A stretch of 64,000 bases of DNA, taken from positions 594,002-658,001 of the forward strand of contig NW_025407843.1 of the NCBI RefSeq assembly GCF_003324165.1, read 5' to 3'. Of the stretch, positions 43,828 through 55,800 are shown one piece after another. Each line of letters opens with the position of its first letter. Positions within the stretch are counted from its first letter, which is position 1. A program made the position numbers and the translations under genes. Source of the DNA: Naegleria lovaniensis (lineage: Eukaryota > Heterolobosea > Eutetramitea > Acrasida > Naegleriidae). The notes beneath the pieces are model-generated. The model saw nothing but the letters and a program-made list of their open reading frames with translations, was not told the origin of the DNA and searched no databases.

Positions 43828-44853
43828 ATTTAAAACGGAGATTGAATTAAATATATGTTTCTTTTTCAATACTTGTTATTAATGTACAATAATAATCAAT
43901 CCGATTTGAACTTTGGCTTCAATTAAAAATTAGAAAAATTGAAAGCAAGAACCGAATGCTATCGGACTATAAAAATCATTCAATTGTTCAATAATCATTC
44001 AAACAATTCTTGAAAATTTTCTAATATTTTTCTTTCGGACCGACTGTGATGGATTTGTAGCCACAGCCGAGAGAGAAATTTCAGCTGAGAGCCTTACTAT
44101 CTCTTTCAAATTTTTTTTTAAAACTGTAATTCAACAAGAGGTTGTCTGTGGTTCCTGTCTCTGACCCTGTTGCAAATGCCACTTGGAACAGGATGAGCCA
44201 ACGTTACTTTGAAATGAGATGAGACTATTTCTACATTGGACGTTTGGATCAGTCATGATACCAATTCACTTTTCAAAGCATTTGACCTTCATTTGCTTGT
44301 TTCAACCTATCATTGCTTCACACCGTTCGACCCTCAGCCAATATTTATGTCTCATTCAAGATTCAAATAAAGTGAATCAAGAAATTTCCAAATTAATGTC
44401 ATCTTGGAGCATATCTAGAAGTCTAACGGTTGGAATTGCCGCCCACATGTTTTCGTGCTGGGTCAACAACCTCCATTCGCCCAATTTTTTTCATCCATCA
44501 TACCTTCGCAAAAAAACAACTCACACAACAAATTCAACACACTCTTGCTTTCCACCCGAACGTCCTCTCCTACCACCACTCCTCTCATCCAAATTACGGG
44601 AGTTGTGTTTGGGATTCATTTGCTGAATCATTTCTTGAGAAAGATAACCATTCACGCACGGAAAGCTAAAGCAGTGTTGGCGAGCTGGAACGATCATCAT
44701 TTCTCATTATCGTTCAAGAATTCTGTATTCTCTCTCATCATCGGGCCGTTCTTTCTTTAATATTCATTTTGAAATCGGGTGTTGTAGAAACGTATTTCTT
44801 TTCTTCTAACAACTCTATGAAGCAAGCCAACAATACCTCTCTTCCATATTTCC
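43828..44853. other. Divergent intergenic region (about 1 kb)
   Basis: Lies between the disordered-protein gene and cyclin 3. It contains only short ORFs with no protein-like pattern. An AT-rich part (43850-44010) is followed by a more mixed part. Presumed bidirectional promoter and long cyclin leader. Confidence 0.4.
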
Positions 44854-47203
44854 ATGATGCAAAATCCCAGAAAATCCAACAACACTCACCACACGGGCAA
44901 CACTTTGAAACGAGTGGACTCGTATCCAACACTCTTAACAAATGATGAAAACATAAATATTCATCATCACAACAAACAATATCAACACTACTCTCATCCA
45001 CAACAACCACACCCAACACGAGAAATACTCAAAGATGTAACCAACTACTCTGGAAGCCAAAGAAATTTGCCTCCAAATGGTAAGCCAAAACTTACATCCT
45101 CTCAACAGCAACAGCAACAACAACAACATTTTAAAATACCCATTCATACACAACAAAACCTAACCACCAACATACACAGAATAATCAAGGTTCGAGAGTA
45201 CAACCTTCTCTTCTTCCACAAATCAATCATCACCAACAACAACAATCACGACAATTCAGTGCTGGATCTATGGCACCACCTAGCCAAACTTATGCATCAA
45301 ACAGACCACCCTTGTACTCGTCTGTGAGTGCTAACAACGTTTTTGCATCTTTGCCACAAAACTCATTTTCAAATTTGAGTAACGGTAAATTTGGCGGGAG
45401 ATCAGACAATTTTTCGAGGCGGGAATCCTCTGCCGTTCATACAGCGCTTCATTTACTGAAAGAAGAAGAACTATTGGCTGACGACGATGAAGTAAACAGC
45501 TGTTATTCTTCATCTACGTCACAATCCTCATTATCATCAACTCATCAAGGTCACACTCATACCATGAATTATCTCACGAACAGAACTTCTAACATGTCTC
45601 TCTCCTCTAATGGCTTTGGTGCTTTCCATCATCCTCAAACCTCAATTTTAGAAAATCAGAACCCAACACCAAAGAACAACCTTAGAGAGTTTAATGCTGT
45701 TAAGAATGCTGAGGCTGCAATTGCTGAAGATGACGACGACTTTTCTGACTCTGAGTATGGTGATGAATCCATGTACTCTGAGGAATACGATGATGATGTC
45801 TCGATGGGATTTGACGAAACTTGCTCCGAGCATAGCTATAGTGGTAGCACAGGTCACAATTACAGTAACTCATTCGCAGGTCTTCCACTCTATACCTCTT
45901 CTGCGAATTCTGCTGCTTGTGGTTTCATTCCTCCCACCTCATTCTTTGCACCACAACCCTCAGCTGTAACGACTAGCATTCCTTGTTACACCTCTTCGTC
46001 ATATTTTTCTCATAATAATGATGAACGACCTCCTCAACGACCTCAAGTAACAAATCACCAACAACCACACACCCATGCAGAACACAATCAACAACAGCAA
46101 ATCTCAGAATCTGATGACGAACTAGATAAGGAACCAGTAAACTTGTTACCCTCCTTGCAACCACTCTATTACTATAGAGCACACAATTCTGGAAGTGGTA
46201 CAATTGATACAACGAACTGTGTTTTAATACAAAAACCACCGAAAACACTTGACGAAGCACACTCCATGAGAAGTGTGATATTTGCAAAGGATGTTGAGAG
46301 TGATGTTCTTTCCAACATGAGAATGAACCAATTTAAAAACAAACCAAATCCCAACTACATTGGGGAGGTACAAACCGACATCAATGAACAAATGAGATGT
46401 ATTCTAATTGACTGGATGAACGAAGTGGCTTCAACCTATCGTCTCACTCCTGAAACACTTTTCTTGAGCGTGAATATTTTGGATAGAGCTCTCTCCAAAA
46501 TTGCTGTTCGAAGAAACAAGCTACAAGCGGTTGGAGTGACCGCACTGTTTATTTCTTCAAAATTTTGTGAGATTAGCCCTCCTCCAATTAAGGAGTTTAT
46601 CTACATTGCAGATCATGCATTTGGAAGAGAAGAAATTTTGGCAATCGAGAAACGTATTCTAAATGAGCTTGAGTTTGAGCTTTGCTCCGTTCAGCCTTAC
46701 GATTTTATTGAAAAGTTTTTAGAAAATTGTGGAGTTGTAGACAATAACATTGTCAAATACCTTTCATATTATCTTTGTGAAATGCAACTACAAAACTATC
46801 AAGTATTGAAATATTCTCCAGTGGTCATTGCTTCATGTTCAATTATGCTCGCCTTGTATTTGATTGATATGAATTATTGGACTTGTGATTTGGCGAAATG
46901 TTTTGGATTTTCATCTCAGGCATGTGAAGGTCTGCCCAGTTCACATTGGAAGATCAACAGTTGGTAATCACAATCAATGATTGTATTAGTAGCATGTTCA
47001 AATTCTACGTTCGAATGGCAACTGGCCAAACCAGCAGTAACTCTGTCCAACGAAAATATAGTCACGTTGTCTTTTGTAAGGTCGGAGAATGTACTAGAAA
47101 AGTTGACCGAGATGGCCCAACCATTCCTTTTGCAACCTCCATCGGTAATACCGATCAGCATACAATGACCAGCACTTCGTCAGCTCCTGAAACCCTCAAT
47201 TAA
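44854..47203 (+). CDS. B-type cyclin with destruction box, two frame breaks
   Basis: Residues 56-64 (REILKDVTN) are a textbook B-cyclin destruction box (R-x-x-L-x-D-I/V-x-N). A long disordered region with Gln, Ser and acidic tracts and the motif PVNLLP follows. The double cyclin fold then has INEQMRCILIDWMNEVASTYRLTPETLFL, NILDRALSK, KFCEISPPPIKEFIYIAD and YDFIEKFLE. Lys and Glu of the K-x-x-E CDK-contact signature are present (SSKFCEI). Two one-base losses are needed: near 45155-45162 (A4 run, linking the destruction box to the rest) and near 46930-46934 (C3 run, restoring the last helices LEDQQLVITINDCISSMFKFY). It is the closest relative in the window of the cyclin at 23.3-25.3 kb. Confidence 0.92.
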
Positions 47204-47374
47204 GCTTGCAGGGTTTGAATTTACGTCATTCCAATAAATGGAATCGTTGTGTGTAACTTAGAGGTAATTGTCAACTTGTGCGTGTTGGATTATGATTCAG
47301 TTTCAGGGAAGACCCTTCCTGAGAGATTTCCTTGTTCACCATCTCAAAAAGAATGCCACGTTGCTAACTTCTTG

Positions 47375-47448
47375 GTTGGAATAGCTCAGGCAGGGAGAGC
47401 ACTGGACTCTTAATCCGTGGGTCGGCGGTTCAAATCCGTCTTTCAGCC
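47375..47448 (+). tRNA. trnK-CTT: tRNA-Lys (CUU)
   Basis: Cloverleaf: acceptor GTTGGAA/TTTCAGC, D-stem GCTC/GAGC, anticodon loop CTCTTAA (anticodon CTT), variable loop GGGTC, T-arm GGCGG-TTCAAAT-CCGTC. The B box GGTTCAAATCC is intact. A T5 terminator starts at 47451. The outermost anticodon-stem pair (C27:U43) is mismatched and the discriminator reads C, which is unusual, so the gene may be slightly diverged. No intron. Confidence 0.9.
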
Positions 47449-47581
47449 AATTTTTGACTAGTCAAATTTGATTTAAACGAGTTTTATTTATGGAGTTTAT
47501 CCTTAACAAGAAATTGCAATGTTTTCATCCAATGAACGCATGTGAAATTTTACTGAGCGACAAAAAAAGGAAACATTCGCC

Positions 47582-48364
47582 ATGAGGAATTGGAAATTCT
47601 CTCTATTTAGTTTGCTACCAATCCTTCTGTTTGCCATGTTAAGTTTATGTCACATGGAAATGCTTTCAAAAAAAGTCTGTTCTTCCTCTGCTCTTCATAA
47701 GAATTCAATAACCAGGACTATTCAGCAGCTTGCTTTTTCAAAACCGCACCAACAACCATTTCATCCATTCACAACTTCCACTTCTCAAGTTTCAACCATG
47801 CTCACTCCTCAGCAAGTACAAGATTTGGAAATTGTGCCAAACATGTTTCCCTCAGTGGATTCCATTGATCAAGGAGACGGTTTTTCTATGGAAATTCTTT
47901 ACAATAATGAAAAAGTTTCGTATGGAAGTAAAATGACTCCTTCCCAGGTGAAACATGAACCCACCGTTCACATTACAGTCAAAGATCTCAACAAGTATCA
48001 GCCTGGACATTTCTTTACTTTGATTATGAGTGATCCGGATGCTCCTTCTAGAAGAGATCCCAAATGCCGTGAGTGGCTGCATTGGATTAAGGCTAATATG
48101 AAAATTAATAACGACGGATCAGTGAGTATGAAAGAAGTTTCCAATGTTGCAGATTATATGGGCTCTGCACCACCCAAAGGAACAGGATATCATCGATATG
48201 TATTTTCATTGTTTTATCATGTTGGAAAATTGGTGCATCTGAAAGAACATCATTGGGGACCTTCGAATGAGAGTCGTGCCTGCTTTCTCGCTTCTCAATT
48301 TGCTAAAAATCATCACATGCATGATCCAGTCGCTATTGGTTGTTTTGAGGCTTCTCATGAGTAA
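47582..48364 (+). CDS. PEBP (phosphatidylethanolamine-binding) family protein
   Basis: Of 260 residues, the first ~25 form a hydrophobic signal peptide or anchor (FSLLPILLFAMLSL). The PEBP fold follows with both signature motifs: TLIMSDPDAPSRRDP (motif 1, D-P-D-x-P-S-R) and GTGYHRYVF (motif 2, G-x-H-R-hydrophobic-hydrophobic-F), plus EWLHWIKANM. The anion-pocket residues are present. PEBPs bind phospholipid head groups or kinases; a secretory or organelle location is suggested by the N-terminus. Single exon, no frame break. Confidence 0.93.
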   Translation: MRNWKFSLFSLLPILLFAMLSLCHMEMLSKKVCSSSALHKNSITRTIQQLAFSKPHQQPFHPFTTSTSQVSTMLTPQQVQDLEIVPNMFPSVDSIDQGDGFSMEILYNNEKVSYGSKMTPSQVKHEPTVHITVKDLNKYQPGHFFTLIMSDPDAPSRRDPKCREWLHWIKANMKINNDGSVSMKEVSNVADYMGSAPPKGTGYHRYVFSLFYHVGKLVHLKEHHWGPSNESRACFLASQFAKNHHMHDPVAIGCFEASHE

Positions 48365-48717
48365 CGAAACAAGATTCTCGCTGTTGGTTGTTTTTCACTT
48401 CCATCCTATTAAAGAGTACTTGGATTGTTGATATAGGTTTTTACCTTCGACGATAACTGATGCAATTCTTTAAACAATTGAATGGACGCTTGTTTAGAGT
48501 TGAATATATTTTTTGAAAAAGCCATTCAATTGGTTTCTTTCTTTATACTCGCACGGATGAATATCCAAAAGTACTTGGTGTAGGAGAAAGTCCATTGGTA
48601 CAATATAACAAACTCATAAAATCGTAACTGGTATCAGTAATACCGACGAAACACATTGCTCCATTTGAACATACGCATTTCCAGAGCCAAATCTGTTGCA
48701 GTTCCAGATAATCCTCC

Positions 48718-48828
48718 TCGGCTCATGCAAGTCATTTGTAACAAGATTTGATTTATCCTATGATTTACAATATTTTGATCTTGTCTTGGAACTGGACACG
48801 TCCTGCTGGAACAGTCAGATCTGGCTTA
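48718..48828 (+). pseudogene. Decayed fragment of ENT-like transporter gene (N-terminal part)
   Basis: High similarity to 57746-57810 of the intact transporter gene, followed directly by similarity to 58088-58118, so the intervening ~270 bp are missing. It contains stop codons and frame changes. The rest of 48365-49102 shows no gene. A second fragment of the same gene lies at 50712-51055. Confidence 0.85.
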
Positions 48829-49102
48829 ATCACACCACGGCGTTGTGCTAAGAGTCAAGTAAAAACCGACTCATGACAATAAGATCACGATACATTGAAT
48901 ATATCCCGCGCAAATTAATCTCCCACCAATCAGTAATTGAGCCATTTTTCCGATGTAATCAGTTTCGATAGATCTGGTGTTCGATTTTTCAACTGTTATC
49001 TGAGTTATCTCGAATTACGTGAGAGGAGTGAAAAGTCCATCACGGTTTTGAGCTCATCTCATGCTCTTCTCTGATTGTTTGTTGAAAGCATAAAAAAAAA
49101 TC

Positions 49103-50619
49103 ATGGTCTCCAAAACCCTTCTTGTGCAAAGATTTGCGCTGAAAGCTGTGCTTGCCTGTGTAATGGTAATCTACGTTGCTTGTCACATACAACCCAATAT
49201 TGTTGCATCTCTTCAAACTCCATGCTCCAACTTTTATACTTCCAATTTCACGTTTATGATTGCAAACACCAAAGAGTCAATTCCTTTCATGCCTCAACCT
49301 CAGAAGATCATTCCTCGGCAGATCCCACTTACAAGACCTGTATTGTGAGAGTATCAAATCATGCTACGGATGGGTTGTCAACTTTTGGTCGAAATGATTA
49401 TTCGCGTCGACAATCGTTCAATTCCAATAGCACTCTACAGTTAGTTTATGCCATGGATGGATTTTGGCATGTGTTTCGAACTGACACGAACGCCCATGTG
49501 AAAAAGTTGATTGGACCTGCTGCAGATGCAGAACCTCAATGGCATCCAACAAATCCAGAAGTATTGTATTATTTACCAACGAATGGGGTTGGAATGAAGA
49601 TATATTCCATTAACGTTATCACTGGTATCATTACCACCGTTGCTGATTTGGCGTCAAGAATTAAGACCAGATGGCCGTCGGCCAATGCTGCATGGACCAA
49701 GTCAGAGGGAAGTCCTTCCAAGGATGCTCGGTTTTGGTGTTTCATGGTTGATGATTCCAGCTGGAATAGTGTGGGTGTGATATCTTATGATTTGGTTCAA
49801 GATCAAATCATTGGATTTTTAAATACAAATGGAGTAAGACCAGATCATGTGAGTGCAAGTCCAAGTGGTAAATATTGTGTGGTGTCGGGTGACGATGCGA
49901 GTGGAACAGTTGCTCATTCTTTGGATTTTACTCAAAAGAAAAAAGTTCACACTAAATCAGAACATTCAGATTTGGCTATTAATGAACTGGGAGAGGACAT
50001 CTATGTATCAATTGATTATCAAGCCAATGGTGGTGATGTATTTATGACAAATCTTAAAACTGGACAAAGAACCAATCTCTTTCCAACCTATATTGATGGA
50101 TCAACCACTGCATTGCATGTGAGTGGAAAAGGTTATAATGTCCCTGGATGGGTTGTCATTTCAACATATGCAATGAGTGGCCCTCGTCAATGGTTGCATG
50201 ACAAGATTCTTTTAGTTCCTTTGAACGTATCAAAGCCAATTTACGCTCTTGCTCATCATCGTTCCATTTCCAACGGTAAGTTGAAGAAGTACTACTGGTT
50301 CATTCTGATTATCATGACTTTTTCAATTATGCTTCATATAGGTTACTGGACTGAACCACATGCTAGCGTTAACCGTGATTTAACCATGATTGCATTTACT
50401 TCCAATTGGAATGTTAATAGTGCTGAAAACGTTGACGCATATCGTATTGAAATTCCATCCTTAGTTGCAAGTCCCAAAAACAGTTCCAATAACACAAACA
50501 ACGGTAATAATACTGCAAACAGTACTGAAAGAAGTACCGTAAGAGTTGGAAGTGCATCCACCTCAAGTTGTATTAGATCCTTTTTGACTTTGATCGTTTG
50601 CTGTTTTTTAATTTTATAA
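49103..50619 (+). CDS. Secreted/GPI-anchored beta-propeller (TolB/PD40-like) protein
   Basis: It starts with a signal peptide (MVSKTLLVQRFALKAVLACVMVIYVAC). A propeller-like body has repeated blades, for example LQLVYAMDGFWHVFRTD, EPQWHPTNPEVLYYLP, DHVSASPSGKYCVVSGDD and VFMTNLKTGQRTNLFP; W-x-P-D/N-x3-hydrophobic-hydrophobic-hydrophobic motifs of this kind occur in PD40 and oligogalacturonate-lyase-type propellers. The C-terminal Asn/Ser/Thr-rich linker plus hydrophobic tail (FLTLIVCCFLIL) suggests a GPI anchor. One missing base is needed between about 49230 and 49345 to join the signal peptide to the body. A 66-nt in-frame intron (50276-50341, GTAAGT...ATAG) is likely because its translation is strongly hydrophobic and interrupts the fold. 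The enzymatic role is unproven. Confidence 0.75.
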
Positions 50620-50711
50620 ATGTTTCTACATTGTAAACAACATTGGATTCATCCAGCTTGTGTTTTGAGATGATCCAATATAACAATATATGAGTTTTTT
50701 AATAACATTCA

Positions 50712-51055
50712 GGAGATGGGTGCCTTCACATCTTGCAATTGTGCCTTCCCAAGACGATGGATTAGCGTGTTGTTGAGCCTTTCACGATTACCGCTAATTC
50801 CGCTGTTCCTTCTTTTGTGTGGAGGAGTGATTCAATTTTTCAATGATCATATTGAAGTGGTTGCCTTAATCGCAACCATGCTCTTTTCATTCTCTCATGG
50901 TTATTCTTCCACTTCCTCGTATTTGAAACTATTGAAAGAATGTCATGAGCAAAACAATAAGTTGTATTGAAGCCATACGTTCTTTTGATCAGAAAATTCT
51001 AGAGTTGAATTATTTTCAACGTCTTTTAGCAGATTTTTAAGGTTGTTAGTTTAAT
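50712..51055 (+). pseudogene. Decayed 3' copy of ENT-like transporter gene
   Basis: Nearly identical to 58796-59012 of the intact gene (encoding GSFTSCNCAFPRRW and the following membrane spans), then joined by a deletion to sequence matching 59142-59240 downstream of the intact stop codon. Traces of the same downstream region recur at about 51216-51245. The 84-codon ORF in it is a remnant, not a gene. Confidence 0.85.
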
Positions 51056-51339
51056 AGAACGTATGAAAATTGGGACACGACTTGTGATGGTTATCCTGTG
51101 TGGCTGGTAACGAGTTATGTTCGAATACTAGCTAGCTTTCGAAGCACTCACAAATGGCTAACATGTCTAAGTAAGCGAACTGTTTTGTTGACCGTTTGTT
51201 GATCACAGTTTAATTGGCTGCGAGGAATTCTCTTTCTGTTTTCTTGAGGACCTGACAAATCCTTATCCCACGCATGGTTTTTCTTCTTAGAGGTTCCAAT
51301 GTCTTGAAGAATTTCGTTAATCACAGTGAAAAAGTTCTA

Positions 51340-52302
51340 AAGTGGTTCAATATATATTGAAAATTAAATGGAGCAGCATCTCCTTCTGCACCTCCCTGAA
51401 CATCCATATGAAGATTGGAAATTGACCAATATTCGGTTGTGTGTTGACCCATCTGGTACAGCGCTCTCTGGACCTGGAATAGAGCCAGACTTGCCCGCAG
51501 GAGCGGAATGACGAACTACTTCAATGGCGTGTCCGTTAATGGGTCCTGGATAGGCTGTGAAATGAATCCATTGGAAAGGAGTTCCTGCACGTGTGCAAGG
51601 TTAACGACTGCCTTGAATCCAATTCGTATTGAGACCATTGCAATCAGTCCAAGTACCTGCTCGAATTACCACATGATCTCCCTTACTCATTGCAAAATAA
51701 ACGCCAGAATAGGCAGCCATATTTTGCAAGTAACGCCATGGTTTGTTCATATTATTGTATTGAGCTGTGCTGTCTGAACCGTTAAGGGCCACAAATAAGA
51801 CACGTCCATTCGTTGGAATGAATTTGTGATCATTATTGCTTGAAACACCATTCACAGAGACCACCACAGGAAGAGAAACGTTGACATTGGATTTTCCTCC
51901 CAGTGAACCAACCTGAACCGTGATTTGTTGAATGCCTAGCTTGGCAGCCACAGTGGAATTTCCTAAATAGCGATAGTTAGCCACCTCATAACCTCCAATC
52001 AGCACCTTCGTTACTGAACCCATTCCTGAAGGAGAGCCAAAGTTTCGTCCAAAGATTGACAAGTAACAGCCCAACCCATTTTCTCCTCCAGAGGTTGGAC
52101 CAGAGAGAGCGTCCGTGTAGAGAATTACTGGAGAAGAGCTGGCTCCCATCACATTTGTAAACACTTGCATGTTTGAAGAAATAATGAGCATGGAAGTGAT
52201 GACAGTCATCATGAGAAGCAAAACTGTCTTGGTAGATGTAATAGAAGTCATCTTTGTTTGGATGTTTTTTGTTTTTTGATGACGGACAAAGACTGATCTC
52301 AT
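51340..52302 (-). pseudogene. Degenerate IPT/TIG plus beta-helix secreted protein
   Basis: The 5' part (52302-51601) encodes a signal peptide (MTSITSTKTVLLLMMTVI, from 52251) followed by an IPT/TIG-like segment (PTSGGENGLGCYLSIFGRNFG, KVLIGGYEV) and the start of a right-handed beta-helix-type domain (GDHVVIRAGTWTDCNG). After the stop at 51601 protein-like sequence continues in other frames (FQWIHFTAYPGPINGHAIEVV, then YWSISNLHMDVQGGAEGD) down to about 51340. At least two frame changes and an early end suggest a decayed gene, though assembly error could contribute. Such proteins are typically secreted carbohydrate-active enzymes or adhesins. Confidence 0.65.
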
Positions 52303-52672
52303 AGCTTTTTTAAATCGAATGGAGGTTTTGTTCTGACCGGTTCGGTTTCCTTTTCTGGAACAGATCTACTCGCACTTGCTCCCATATCTGTTGTTTGATT
52401 CAGTTCACCACAGGGTTTCGTTACCCTTCAGCTCTGGTCTTCTCATGTCCACCTTAAGAAGTATACAGCTCGCTGTTCCTTTCACGAAGCATGGAGCGTT
52501 CATCCGTTTGATAATTTCATCTCTATGCATGAAGTGGTAAAAGACCCACTTTCAAACCTTCTTCATAACCTTGGCCAAGTACTCCTTGGAAGCAAACAAC
52601 TCAACTCGAAGTTTTCATATCGGGTTTTAGGTTTTTTTGATGTTGTGTCGTTCAGTGTTTGTTAATGAGACA
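52303..52672. other. Intergenic region left of the retrotransposon
   Basis: About 370 bp with no ORF, RNA or repeat recognised. It includes the 5' side of the degenerate beta-helix gene and the left flank of the retroelement. Confidence 0.4.
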
Positions 52673-52852
52673 AAATTCGGTAGTAAAAGGGAGTTTTACT
52701 GAGGTTTGTTGTAATCAATAAAAGTGGTTGGTTGACTAATTTTTTGAATTTTCACTTTCAAAAAATTTACATTACTTGTGATATGGAACAATTATTATCA
52801 ATTACTTCGAGAAAGGTGATAGAATCACTTTCTCTCAAAGAATTGAAAAGTA
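52673..52852 (+). repeat. Split direct repeat A1
   Basis: 180 bp, matching 56731-56910. It contains the gag start codon (52783) and the first ~23 codons. Confidence 0.92.
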
Positions 52853-55800
52853 TCTACAGCAAACTCAAGAAGGCTTTCCCAGCAGGGAAGAAGAATGATG
52901 TTGTTAATGATTTAATATCTTGCTACCCCTCTGACCAGTCCAACGAAATTACAAGTAAGAAAGAATTACTCAGAAGAATCAAGGATTTGAGAGTAGTTCC
53001 GGAACGGACAGAAGAGGAAGAGGTAGAAGAGGAAGTAGAGGAAGAAGAGGTCTCAAGTGAAGTGCTGTCAAAAAGGATTAGAGAATTAGAAGAAGAGTTA
53101 GACTTTATGCGTGATGAGGTTAAGAAAGCAAAGTCATCGGCCGAACGAGACATCAACCAAATCATGGTTGATTTGACTCAACAAGGCGCGTTTTCACAAA
53201 GGGATGTCTGTGATGACCAGCTACCAGCGGCCCTAGCTAATGGTCAACGAAATAGGGTTCTCGAGCTACTCAAGAGTGGGAAGAGTATTGATTTGAATCT
53301 ATTTCAAATAGATTGTATGGCCGAATCTCTTGCCAACGAACGGGTGTCTACTGTTTTTGACCGTAACTCAGTCAGGAAGGAAGAAGTGGAGGAGTTTAGT
53401 TCTCTTGGAGCTATTTACAAGATTCTGTTGAAGAAACAGCTCAAGAATAAGGATGAAGATGAAGAGTTGCAACGGGCTATTGACTCAGTCGAGAATCGTG
53501 CATTTGTTCTCCTTGCGAGACAGAAGCACCAGCAAGCGGCAGAGATAATTAGTTCCTCTACACTCAACCCGTTGTTGAGAGAAAAAGCGGACCTGTTCTC
53601 TTGGGCGCTGAAAGCAGTGGGTAAGAGCGACAAAGATGCAAAGGTGTTGAAACAACAATTGAAAATCCCTACTCCAGAGAAAGATGTTAGCAATATAGTA
53701 TGTCTATATTGTAAGAAACCAGGTCACACTAAAGAAACGTGTCGCAAAAAGATGAGGGATGATGAGAAAGCCAATAAACAACGAGGCCCTCACAGTTCTC
53801 TCTACGAAATCCTTCAGTTTTTTCCAAGATACTCACATGGAAGAAATTGCCTTCAGGAAGAAGGCTATTCATTCGATTTCCAACAAGTGGAGACAATGGG
53901 AAATGATGGGTGCCAAAAAAGAGATTGTGGGTCTTTTGAAAGATGGGGTTCCAATTATGGTCAGCAAGTATTTCATCCCTTACTATGGAAGAGTAGATAT
54001 ATCCCTTTGGTCGAAGGAAGAAAGAGAATTTCTAACGGAAGAGATATGTATGATGTTATCTATTGGTGCATTGGAATTCTTCCAAGGAACTCCGAAGGTG
54101 GTGGCCAAGTATCGATTGGTACCGAAGAAAGGAAAGAAGAAATTCAGATTAATTGTGGATCTTCGTCCCCTAAACAAGTATTGTTTGGAGATCCCAAAGT
54201 TCAAGTACAAAACTCTGAGCAAGTGTTTGGATCACATTCGCAGTGGTGGGAAAAAGTTTTGTGCTACGTTCGATTTATTATCAGGATATCACCAAGTGAA
54301 GGTGCGAGAAGAAGATCGAGACAAGATTGTGATCGAATTTATGGGTCATCTTCTTTGCTTCACAGTTTTGACATTTGGATGGAATGGAAGCCCATTCTTT
54401 TTCACTCAGATAGTAGACGAAGGTGTTCGATTGTTAACAATAGAAGGCTATACATTGTCCAATTATTTGGACGATTTTATGGCTGTGTTATGTATCTCTT
54501 ACTTAGATTCCTACAACAAGCTTGTTCGATTAAGCTTAAGGCTGGATTTTTATGGATTTGTAAGAGAACCTTCAAAAGGTTGTTTCAAACCTTCCTTAGT
54601 CTTTTTATTATTAGGAGCATTGGTAGATCTGAATTGCATGACTCTCTCTATTCCCGAAGAGGGTGTGGAGAAAATAGTTGCTCGATGCAAAAACCTCCTA
54701 TCAAAAATGCACAGAGAGGAGGCCTTTTCCGCCCGAGACCTTGCCAAGTTGGCTGGCTCTGTTATGTCATATGTACACTGTTTTCAACCAGCCTTAATTG
54801 CTCTCAATCCCATTTATTCAAGAATTTTCAAGATGGTAGAGGATGGATGGGATACGCTACACCGTGTGAAAGACCACCAGTTATCGAACGCATTACAATG
54901 GATTCTTTGCAACATTCACCATTGGAACGGTCGATTATTTTTGTTTCCGTCATTGATCCACGAACTTTTTTCGGACGCCTCTTTATCCGGCTTTGGTGCT
55001 ACAATGCCATTATTGAATTTTACCTTACACGGCTCTTGGTCTACTTATGGCATGGATCATATGCATATCAATGTTTTGGAAGCAAAAGCCATTTTTATTG
55101 CCATGGAAAAAGTCGCTCCCCTTATTCAGGGAAAGTGTTTGAGAATTTTTTCAGACTCTCAAGTGATAGTGTTTTCTTTGCGAAAAGGTCGTTCCAAAAA
55201 TTCCTTAATTCAAAGGATTGTGGAAGGTATTTGGAGAATAGTATTCCAATACGACATTCAATTAGTTGCTGTGGAATGGTTACCGTCGTCCCAAAATTCG
55301 ATCGCCGATCAATTGAGCAGGTTGAAAACCACAGAAGAGATGGATTTCGGAGATTGGGAAGTAACCCCAGAGGCATTCGAAAGAGTTCAACATCAATTGC
55401 AGGTGAAAGTTCAGTTCGACCGTTTCGCCAGCAATTACAACTTCAAGGTTCCTCAATACATGGTGTGGAAGAGGACCAAGAGAGAACAGCCCGCAGATGC
55501 ATTCAGTTGCTATTGGCCCAAGGAAGAGCTAAATTGGTGCTGCGTGCCGTTCAGCATTATCCAGAAGGTGCTAGAGCATTGCAAACTTTACCAATCTCAA
55601 ATGATACTCGTTCACCCAGTATGGAAGGCAAAACCCTGGTGGCCACTACTGCTGGAAGGCAAGGTTCGGTCAGTACCAATGTCTGGAATAGATTTCAGAC
55701 CCTCTCGGTCAGGGAAATGCGAACCGCAAAAGAAAAGCTCTTGGCTATTAGAGGCGACCCTAATCGACTTTCGGATGACCAACTAACATCAGTTGGTGGA

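Noticed and set aside
44219-44626. 135-codon ORF in the intergenic region before cyclin 3
   Set aside because: Translation is a patchwork of hydrophobic and Ser/His runs with no motif; overlaps other short ORFs in all frames.
50716-50970. 84-codon ORF resembling a membrane protein
   Set aside because: It is a truncated copy of the ENT-like gene with a deletion joining it to downstream non-coding sequence; recorded as pseudogene.
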